NCBI GenBank assembly: GCA_903924005.1
Contig: CAIXZV010000073.1
Location: forward strand, 1-15,333
DNA length: 15,333 bases
Direction: 5' to 3'
Origin: an uncultured Chloroflexota bacterium
GTDB lineage: Bacteria; Chloroflexota; Limnocylindria; Limnocylindrales; CSP1-4
The translations under genes were made by a program, and so were the position numbers. Shown one piece after another: positions 7,264-13,387 of the stretch. A model generated the notes under the pieces. It saw only the letters and a program-made list of their open reading frames with translations. It searched no databases and was not told where the DNA came from. Position 1 is the stretch's first letter, and every line of letters starts with the position of its first letter.

Positions 7264-8193
7264 TTGGCCCGCACCGTCATCTCGTCGGCAACCCGCGAGG
7301 TCGTCATCGGTGGCGACCAGCCGTTTGTCATCATCGGCGAGCGGATCAACCCCACCGGCCGGAAGATCCTGGCCGAGGAGATGAAGAACGGCGACTTCAG
7401 CCGGGTTGAGCGCGACGCGCTTGCCCAGGTTGAGGCTGGCGCCCAGATGCTGGACGTCAACGCCGGCATCCCGCTTGCGGATGAGCCCGCCATCCTCGCC
7501 AGCACCATCCAGCTTGTCCAGTCCCTGACGGACGTGCCGCTCTCGATTGACTCGTCAATTGTCGAGGCGCTTGAAGCGGGCCTCCGCGTCTACAAAGGCA
7601 AGGCGCTGGTCAACTCCGTGACCGGCGAGGACGACCGACTCGAACGCGTCCTGCCGCTGGTCCGCCGCTACGGCGCAGCCGTTGTGGCCATCCCGAATGA
7701 CGAGACCGGCATCTCGTTTGACATCGACGTGCGCTTCGCAGTTGCCAAGATGATCGTGGAGCGGGCGCTGGACCACGGGATCCCGCGTGAAGACGTGGTA
7801 GTTGACCCGCTGGTCATGCCCATTGGCGCCGCGCCCTCCGCTGGGCGTGACGCGTTCCGCTTCCTCGCCCGCCTGCGCGACGAGCTGGGCGTGAACACCA
7901 CGTGCGGCGCGTCCAACGTGAGCTTTGGTCTGCCAAACCGCGAGGGCATCAACGGGGCGTTCCTCTCGATGGCCATCGCGAGCGGTCTCACGTCCGCCAT
8001 CACCAACCCGCTGGCCGAGGGCGTTCGCCAGGCCGTCATGGCCTCCGATGTGCTCACCGGCAACGACCGCGACGCCTCCCGCTGGATCCGCGCTTTCCGC
8101 CCGGTCACCGCCGTTGGCGAAGTGGGCCCGGGTGCCCGCCGCGTCAACGCTCGGCGTGGTGGCGGCGGCGCCCCGTCGTCCCCGGTGGGCTGA
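7264..8193 (+). CDS. Methyltetrahydrofolate:corrinoid protein methyltransferase (MtgA/MtvA-like)
   Basis: 309 aa pterin-binding TIM-barrel protein of the MetH-pterin/DHPS-like fold. It moves the methyl group between the corrinoid protein and tetrahydrofolate. Family segments are IIGERINPTGRK (23-34), QMLDVNAGI (61-69), VPLSIDSS (91-98), KALVNSVTGE (113-122), VDPLVMPIG (180-188) and GASNVSFGLPNR (215-226). Asp96 and Asn117 sit where conserved residues handle the pterin and N5 methyl in the methyltransferase AcsE. In catabolic operons the flow is methylcorrinoid to THF. The start is TTG at 7264, preceded by AGGAGG at 7253-7258; no better start lies nearby. The C-terminus is Gly/Arg-rich (ARRVNARRGGGGAP), beyond the barrel. 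The gap to the activator gene is 10 nt. Confidence 0.9.
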   Translation: MARTVISSATREVVIGGDQPFVIIGERINPTGRKILAEEMKNGDFSRVERDALAQVEAGAQMLDVNAGIPLADEPAILASTIQLVQSLTDVPLSIDSSIVEALEAGLRVYKGKALVNSVTGEDDRLERVLPLVRRYGAAVVAIPNDETGISFDIDVRFAVAKMIVERALDHGIPREDVVVDPLVMPIGAAPSAGRDAFRFLARLRDELGVNTTCGASNVSFGLPNREGINGAFLSMAIASGLTSAITNPLAEGVRQAVMASDVLTGNDRDASRWIRAFRPVTAVGEVGPGARRVNARRGGGGAPSSPVG

Positions 8194-8203
8194 GGCCAAC
8201 CTC

Positions 8204-10294
8204 GTGACCGAGTCCGGCGTGTCGGCAACCCCCGATCCGCTGATCGTCTTCACCCCGTCGGGTCGCCGCGGCCGGTTCCCGGTTGGGACGGCCGTGCTGG
8301 ACGCTGCCCGCGCGCTGGGCGTGGATGTGGACTCCGTCTGCGGGACGCGCGGCATCTGCGGTCGCTGCCAGGTGGTCCCAGAGTTTGGCGAGTTCGCCAA
8401 GCACGGCCTGACCTCCTCGCCGGACCACCTCACCGGTCTCGCCGAGAAGGAGACCACGTACCGTTCCCGCAAAGGGCTTGCGGAGGGCCGCCGCCTGGCT
8501 TGCGCTGCCAACATGGCCGGCGATCTCGTCATCGACGTCCCGGCCGAAAGCCAGGTCCACCGCCAGGTTGTCCGCAAGGCGCTGGACCTCCGCCGCTTTG
8601 TGGTGGACCCGGTGGTGCGGCTGCGCTACGTCGTGGTTGAGGAGCCGGAGCTGGCCGTTGCGGGCGGGGATCTGGAGCGATTCCGAGCGGCGCTCCTGCG
8701 TGACTGGCAGATTGCCGACGCAGTGGTTGCGCTCCCCGTGGCGCGCGACCTGCAGAAGGCGCTGCGCGACGGACGCTGGTCCGTGACCGCGGCTGTGCGC
8801 CAGGGCGCCGATGGCGAGCGCCCCGAGGTTGTCGCCGTCTGGCCCGGGTTCAAGGAGCGGCTGCTTGGCATCGCCATCGATGTCGGCTCCACCACCATTG
8901 CCGGGCACCTCGCGGACCTGGGCACGGGCGAGGTGCTTGCGTCTGCCGGCGTGATGAACCCGCAGATCCGGTTTGGCGAGGACCTCATGAGCCGCGTTTC
9001 GTACGCGATGCTCCATGACGATGGCGCTGCGGCCATGACGCGCGCCGTCCGCGATGCGCTTGACGGGCTGGTTGGCTCGCTGGTGGCGGCCGCGGGCGCT
9101 GCGGGCGCTGCGGGCGCGGACGCCGACGCCGACGCCGACGACGTGCTGGAGCTGGTCCTCGTGGGCAACCCCGTGATGCACCACCTTGTCCTGGGTCTTG
9201 ACCCCGTGCCGCTTGGCTCCGCGCCGTTTGCCCTGGCAGTTGATGGCGCGGTCACCACCACGGCCGCGGACCTTGGCCTGGCGCTCCGGCCCACGGCAAG
9301 GGTCTATCTGCTGCCGTGCATCGCCGGCCACGTTGGCGCGGACACGGCAGGCGCCATCCTCTCGGATCGCCCGCACGCCTCGGACGCCGTCCGGCTGCTT
9401 GTGGATGTGGGCACCAACGCGGAGCTGGTGCTTGGCAACAAGCACCGCCTGCTCGCGGCGTCCAGCCCCACGGGTCCCGCGTTTGAGGGCGCCCAGGTGA
9501 GCGCCGGCCAGCGCGCGGCCCCGGGTGCCGTGGAGCGCGTCCGCATCGACCCCGTCACCTTGGAGCCCCGCTTCAAGGTCATCGGCAGCAATCACTGGTC
9601 AGACGAGCCGGCGTTCGCCAAGTCCACAACCAGCACCGGCATCACCGGGATCTGCGGCTCGGGGATCATCGAGGCAATTGCTGAGCTCTACCTCGCGGGC
9701 GTCATCACCGCGGACGGCGTCATCGACGGCGGCCTCACCGCGCGCACGCCGCGCGTGATCCCCAACGGCCGGACGTACAGCTACATCCTCAACGAGGGGA
9801 CGCCGCGACTGCTGGTCACCCAGGAGGACGTCCGCGCCATCCAGTTGGCCAAGGCCGCGCTCCACGCTGGCGCCCAGCTGCTGATGGACCACTTCGGCGT
9901 GGCAGCCGTGGACGAGATCCACCTCGCCGGCGCATTTGGGAGCCATATCGACATGCGCCACGCCATGGTGCTTGGCCTGATCCCGGACTGCGATCTGGCG
10001 CACGTCGCGTCCGTGGGCAACGCCGCCGGGACCGGGGCACTCATCGCGCTGCTCTCGCGGGCGTCCCGCATCGAGATTGAGGACGTTGTCCGACGCGTTG
10101 AGAAGATAGAAACCGCGGTTGAGCCAAGCTTCCAGGCGTACTTCGTGGACGCCCTGGCCATCCCGCACAAGACCGCGCCCCTTGCCAACCTGTCCAAAGC
10201 CGTGTCTCTGCCACCCCGTCCAGCCCCTGGCGACGCCACGGGCCCCACGCGGACCCGACGCCGAATCACCACCCACGCTGAGCCAACCGCCTGA
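8204..10294 (+). CDS. [2Fe-2S]/ASKHA reductive activator of corrinoid proteins (RACo-like, DUF4445)
   Basis: 696 aa ATP-dependent activase that reduces accidentally oxidised cob(II)alamin back to cob(I)alamin on the corrinoid carrier. The N-terminal plant-type ferredoxin domain has C46-x5-C52-x2-C55 and a fourth Cys at C100 (RRLAC), ligands for one [2Fe-2S] cluster. A linker domain follows. An ASKHA-type actin-like ATPase starts near residue 222 (LLGIAIDVGSTTIAGHLADL), with DVGTNAELVLG near 403, SSPTGPAFEGAQ, GICGSGIIEAIAEL near 481 and HLAGAFGSHIDMRHAM near 573. This is the RACo architecture; methanogen RamA instead carries [4Fe-4S] clusters at its C-terminus. The GTG at 8204 is chosen because TGAGG precedes it and earlier in-frame starts would overlap the previous gene. 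An Ala/Gly/Asp low-complexity stretch lies at about 297-313, and the last 30-40 residues are Pro/Arg-rich. Confidence 0.92.
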   Translation: MTESGVSATPDPLIVFTPSGRRGRFPVGTAVLDAARALGVDVDSVCGTRGICGRCQVVPEFGEFAKHGLTSSPDHLTGLAEKETTYRSRKGLAEGRRLACAANMAGDLVIDVPAESQVHRQVVRKALDLRRFVVDPVVRLRYVVVEEPELAVAGGDLERFRAALLRDWQIADAVVALPVARDLQKALRDGRWSVTAAVRQGADGERPEVVAVWPGFKERLLGIAIDVGSTTIAGHLADLGTGEVLASAGVMNPQIRFGEDLMSRVSYAMLHDDGAAAMTRAVRDALDGLVGSLVAAAGAAGAAGADADADADDVLELVLVGNPVMHHLVLGLDPVPLGSAPFALAVDGAVTTTAADLGLALRPTARVYLLPCIAGHVGADTAGAILSDRPHASDAVRLLVDVGTNAELVLGNKHRLLAASSPTGPAFEGAQVSAGQRAAPGAVERVRIDPVTLEPRFKVIGSNHWSDEPAFAKSTTSTGITGICGSGIIEAIAELYLAGVITADGVIDGGLTARTPRVIPNGRTYSYILNEGTPRLLVTQEDVRAIQLAKAALHAGAQLLMDHFGVAAVDEIHLAGAFGSHIDMRHAMVLGLIPDCDLAHVASVGNAAGTGALIALLSRASRIEIEDVVRRVEKIETAVEPSFQAYFVDALAIPHKTAPLANLSKAVSLPPRPAPGDATGPTRTRRRITTHAEPTA
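9092..9142. repeat. Low-complexity tandem repeats in the activator gene
   Basis: Three copies of the 9-mer GCGGGCGCT (last one ending in G; 9092-9118) are followed by three GACGCC hexamers and one GACGAC (9119-9142). They encode a short Ala/Gly then Asp/Ala run inside the ASKHA part, probably a surface loop. Such runs are prone to replication slippage. Confidence 0.7.
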
Positions 10295-10305
10295 GGAGTC
10301 CACAG

Positions 10306-11850
10306 ATGACCGAAGACACCGCCCCCCGCCGGTCCGGCGGCAGACTCGCCCGCCAGGCCGCCCGCGCCGACCGGAGCACGGCCGCAGTCGTGCCGTACCT
10401 CACGCGCACGATGGCGCCGTTTGAAGTGGTGAGCGAGGAGGGCCTCGCGCTCATCGAGCACAACGCGGACACCATCCTTGAGCAGGTGGGCATCGACTTC
10501 CGCGGCGACCCCGACGCGCTGCGGCTCCTGAAGGACGCTGGCTGCGACGTCCAGGGTGAGCGCGTCCACTTCCCGCGCGGTCTGGCCCGCACGATCATCC
10601 AGAAGAGCGCGCCGCGCGTGTTCACGCAGTACGCGCGGAATCCCGCCCGCAACGTGCAGATTGGCGGCAACGCCACCGTCTTCGCCCCCAACTACGGCTC
10701 GCCCTTTGTGAGCGACCTCGACAACGGGCGCCGCTACGGGACAATCGAGGACTTCCGCAACCTCGTAAAGCTCACCTACATGAGCCCCAACCTCCACCAC
10801 AGCGGCGGGACCATCTGCGAGCCGGTTGACCTGCCGGTGAACAAGCGCCACCTCGACATGGTGGATGCGCACATCCGCTACAGCGACAAGCCGTTCATGG
10901 GCTCCGTCACGGCCCCGCAGCGGGCGCGAGACTCGGTTGAGATGGCGCGCATCGTGTTTGGCAAGGAGTACCTCGAGGACCACACGGTGATCCTTGGGCT
11001 GGCCAACGCCAACTCGCCGCTGGTCTGGGACTCGGTGATGCTGGGTGCCGCGCGCGCCTACGCCGAAGCCAACCAGGCCGTCCTCGTCACGCCGTTCATC
11101 CTTGCCGGTGCCATGGCCCCGGTAACCGTGGCGGGCGCCGCCACGCAGACCCTCGCCGAGGCGATGGCCGGCATGGCGTTTGTCCAACTGGTCCGCCCGG
11201 GCGCACCGGTGATCTTTGGCTCGTTTGCGTCGTCAGTGTCGATGCAGTCGGGCGCGCCCACCTTCGGCACCCCGGAGCCCGCACTGGTCCTGTACACCGT
11301 GGCGGCGCTTGCCCGCAGGCTTGGCGTTCCGTTCCGCTCCGGCGGCTCGCTCTCGGCGTCAAAGATCGCCGACGCGCAGGCAGCCTACGAGTCCGCCAAC
11401 ACGCTCCAGCCCACCGTTCTGGGCGGCGTGAACTTTGTCCTCCACGCGGCTGGCTGGCTTGAGGGCGGGCTGACCGTGGGCTATGAGAAGTTCATCCTCG
11501 ACGCCGACCAGTGCGGGATGATGGGTACCTTCGTGCGCGGCGTGGACCTCTCAGAGAACGGTCAGGCGCTCGACGCGATCATCGCCAACGGCCCTGGCAA
11601 CCACTTCTTTGGCACTGCGCACACGCTGGCCAACTTTGAGACCGCGTTCTACCGGTCCGACACGGCCGACAACAACAGCTACGAGCAGTGGGCCGAAGAC
11701 GGCCACATGGACTCGGCCATCCGCGCCAACGCCATCTGGAAGAAGATGCTCCGCGAGTATGAGGCACCCGCGCTGGACCCGGCCGTGGACGAGGCGCTCC
11801 GGGACTTCGTGGCCCAGCGCAAGGCGTCCATGCCGGACTCGGAGCTCTAG
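10306..11850 (+). CDS. Trimethylamine methyltransferase (MttB/MtgB) superfamily protein, non-pyrrolysine
   Basis: 514 aa protein of the MttB superfamily (COG5598), TIM-barrel enzymes that move a methyl group from a quaternary or tertiary amine to a corrinoid protein. Recognisable segments are MAPFEVVSEEGLALIEHNADTIL near the N-terminus, APNYGSPFVSDL, GTIEDFRNLVKL, the LSASK region (about 348-352) and MMGTFVRGVDLSENGQALDAI. The only in-frame TAG is the terminal stop, so unlike methanogen MttB it contains no pyrrolysine; such members include the glycine betaine (MtgB), proline betaine and carnitine methyltransferases. The substrate is not readable from sequence, but the downstream dimethylglycine-dehydrogenase-like gene favours glycine betaine. 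GAGGAG at 10293-10298 precedes the ATG. The length is complete for the family (about 470-515 aa). The DinB gene follows after three bases in the same frame. Confidence 0.9.
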   Translation: MTEDTAPRRSGGRLARQAARADRSTAAVVPYLTRTMAPFEVVSEEGLALIEHNADTILEQVGIDFRGDPDALRLLKDAGCDVQGERVHFPRGLARTIIQKSAPRVFTQYARNPARNVQIGGNATVFAPNYGSPFVSDLDNGRRYGTIEDFRNLVKLTYMSPNLHHSGGTICEPVDLPVNKRHLDMVDAHIRYSDKPFMGSVTAPQRARDSVEMARIVFGKEYLEDHTVILGLANANSPLVWDSVMLGAARAYAEANQAVLVTPFILAGAMAPVTVAGAATQTLAEAMAGMAFVQLVRPGAPVIFGSFASSVSMQSGAPTFGTPEPALVLYTVAALARRLGVPFRSGGSLSASKIADAQAAYESANTLQPTVLGGVNFVLHAAGWLEGGLTVGYEKFILDADQCGMMGTFVRGVDLSENGQALDAIIANGPGNHFFGTAHTLANFETAFYRSDTADNNSYEQWAEDGHMDSAIRANAIWKKMLREYEAPALDPAVDEALRDFVAQRKASMPDSEL

Positions 11851-11853
11851 CAG

Positions 11854-12345
11854 ATGGGCGCCTCGTCCACACCCGCTGCGCGGGCGGCGGCGCTCAAGCG
11901 GCTGACCCAGTTCCCTGTCCGTCTGGGCGTGGTGGCACACGCGGTCGCGGACGCCGACGAGGCCGCTGGTGGCCCGCCGGCCGGCGAATGGTCGGCCCGG
12001 GAGAACGTGGCCCACCTGGTGGCCGTGGAGCGCACGGTCTGGCAGGCCCGTCTTGACGGGTTGGCCGCGCTGCCGCCGGGCGAGGAGCCCGTGTGGGCGT
12101 GGACGGAGCCGGGGCCGGTGGAGGACCCCGACGTCGCCACGCTGGACGGGGCGCTTGCGGTGTTCGCCGCCGAGCGCGGCCGGACGCTCACGCGGCTCAA
12201 CGCGCTTGACGACGCCGGCTGGGCTCGCACGGGCACGCACGCAACCTACGGTCCACTCGACGTGGCGGCGCTCCTGCGGATCGCCGCGAATCACGATGAT
12301 GAGCACGTGACCAACATGACCAACGGGCGTGCGGTCAGCGCGTAA
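11854..12345 (+). CDS. DinB-like domain protein
   Basis: 163 aa four-helix-bundle protein of the DinB/YfiT-like metalloenzyme superfamily. Three His residues stand where these proteins bind a divalent metal: His54 in WSARENVAHLVAVE, and His147 and His151 in ANHDDEHVTNM. Characterised members are often thiol-dependent S-transferases or isomerases (mycothiol or bacillithiol enzymes), but many have no known function. Its ATG lies three bases after the MttB-like stop, in the same frame, with GGAG at 11841-11844 serving as ribosome site, so it is almost certainly co-transcribed. The role in methyl transfer is unknown; substrate handling, or protection of the pathway from a reactive by-product, are guesses. 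The next gene starts 62 nt downstream. Confidence 0.8.
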   Translation: MGASSTPAARAAALKRLTQFPVRLGVVAHAVADADEAAGGPPAGEWSARENVAHLVAVERTVWQARLDGLAALPPGEEPVWAWTEPGPVEDPDVATLDGALAVFAAERGRTLTRLNALDDAGWARTGTHATYGPLDVAALLRIAANHDDEHVTNMTNGRAVSA

Positions 12346-12407
12346 CGGCACGGCGGCAAACTGGCCACGGTGATGCGAATTCGACACGGCAGGCCTATGG
12401 TGTGCGC

Positions 12408-13157
12408 GTGACCCACGTCCAGTCCATCGACAGAGCCTTCGCCATCCTGCAGGCCCTCAGCGATGGCCCGCTTGGCGTGACCGCACTCTCGCGGCGCGTG
12501 ACGCTGCCGAAGTCCTCCACCTCGCGGCTGCTGGGAGCCCTGATTGACCAGGGAGCCGTAGAGCAGATGCCGAACGGCCGGTATGCCCTGGGCCCGGTCA
12601 TGAGCCGCCTCGCCGCCGGGCCCCACCCGGGCCGGCACTTGGCGTTGGCTGCGCGGCCCCACCTCACAGCGATGGCCGAGGCGACCGGCGAGATCGCCAC
12701 CATCGGGATCCCCAGCGGCCGCGAAGTCCTCTACATCGACCAGATTGGCGGCAGCCACGAGATCTCAGTTCGGGATTGGACGGGCGCCCGCAAGCCGATG
12801 CACCAGGTCTCGGGCGGGCAGGTCCTGCTGGCGACGCTGTCACCCGCCCAGTTGGCCGCCTATCTCACCACGCCGCTTGAGCGCTCGAGCATCGCCACCA
12901 TCACTGATCCCAACGTGCTTCGGAGGCGGCTGCGCACCATCGTTGAAGACGGCTATGGCTGGGTGATTGGCGAGTACAGCGAGGGTCTGTCGTCCGTGGC
13001 CGCAGGCGTCGCTGACAAGGACGGGCACGTCGTCTGCGTGATCGGCCTCCATGGGCCGTCGTTTCGTTTCCCGCTCCCGGGTCGCAAGGCGGCGATTGGG
13101 CAGCTCGTCGCCGAGGGTGCGGCGCGGATGGCGCGCGACCTCCGCGACGCCCCCTGA
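12408..13157 (+). CDS. Second IclR-family transcriptional regulator
   Basis: 249 aa IclR-family regulator with an N-terminal winged helix (THVQSIDRAFAILQALSDG, VTALSRRVTLPKSSTSRLLGALI) and a GAF-like effector domain (VLYIDQIG, ISVRDWTGARKPMHQVSGG, GYGWVIGEYSEGLSSVAAGV, LHGPSFRFPLPG). Two GTG codons are possible starts, 12402 and 12408. I choose 12408 because the protein then begins MTHVQSID, aligning without offset to MSRVQSIE of the paralogue at 5499-6260. No strong Shine-Dalgarno is seen. The gene may be transcribed with the upstream operon (62-nt gap) or from its own promoter. It sits next to the FAD oxidoreductase gene and is its likely regulator. The effector pocket differs between the two paralogues, suggesting different ligands. 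Confidence 0.92.
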   Translation: MTHVQSIDRAFAILQALSDGPLGVTALSRRVTLPKSSTSRLLGALIDQGAVEQMPNGRYALGPVMSRLAAGPHPGRHLALAARPHLTAMAEATGEIATIGIPSGREVLYIDQIGGSHEISVRDWTGARKPMHQVSGGQVLLATLSPAQLAAYLTTPLERSSIATITDPNVLRRRLRTIVEDGYGWVIGEYSEGLSSVAAGVADKDGHVVCVIGLHGPSFRFPLPGRKAAIGQLVAEGAARMARDLRDAP

Positions 13158-13178
13158 CCGCGGACGCCGACAACGTGT

Positions 13179-13201
13179 GTTGTTCCGGAATGCGGAACAA
13201 C
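13179..13201. promoter_or_regulatory. Perfect inverted repeat matching the IclR operator pattern
   Basis: GTTGTTCCG (13179-13187) and CGGAACAAC (13193-13201) flank a 5-bp spacer GAATG. Its core at 13182-13198, GTTCCG-GAATG-CGGAAC, has the same 6-5-6 layout and the same GTTCC/GGAAC half-sites as operator O2 at 6315-6331. It lies 21 nt after the second IclR gene and about 190 nt before the oxidoreductase start. Alternatives: a terminator-like hairpin without a T-tract, or a rearranged copy of the palindromic repeat, since TTCCGGAATGC is that family's left arm. Confidence 0.5.
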
Positions 13202-13374
13202 TCGCCGCAGGGATAGCACCCGAGAGAAGTAGCAGCGCACCCGCACGCACAACAGAGCAACGGGCGCGTGCGGCGGACCCGTACTGGGTGCACAAGCGGT
13301 TCCTAGAATCAGCCATCGGGCACCCGGCGCCAGGGGACCAGGCGTTGGAAGGCATGTCCGTCGCCAAGCGATCC

Positions 13375-13379
13375 GAGGT
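13375..13379 (+). promoter_or_regulatory. Ribosome binding site of the FAD oxidoreductase gene
   Basis: GAGGT eight bases before the ATG at 13388. It decides this start, since the nearby ATG at 13354 is out of frame and the protein from 13388 begins directly with the FAD-binding strand. Confidence 0.7.
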
Positions 13380-13387
13380 ACAGGCCG

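Noticed and set aside
8144..11187. Two long minus-strand open frames (8144-9595 and 9781-11187)
   Set aside because: Both are antisense to the activator and MttB-like genes, are rich in His, Arg, Ala and Gly, and have no motif. They reflect the scarcity of stop codons at this GC content.
10306..11850. Pyrrolysine-containing MttB
   Set aside because: There is no in-frame TAG within the coding region; the only TAG is at the expected end of a full-length protein.
13304..13309. TAGAAT as a -10 box for the oxidoreductase gene
   Set aside because: It resembles a -10 element and is suitably upstream, but no acceptable -35 lies 16-18 bp before it, so I do not list it as a promoter.
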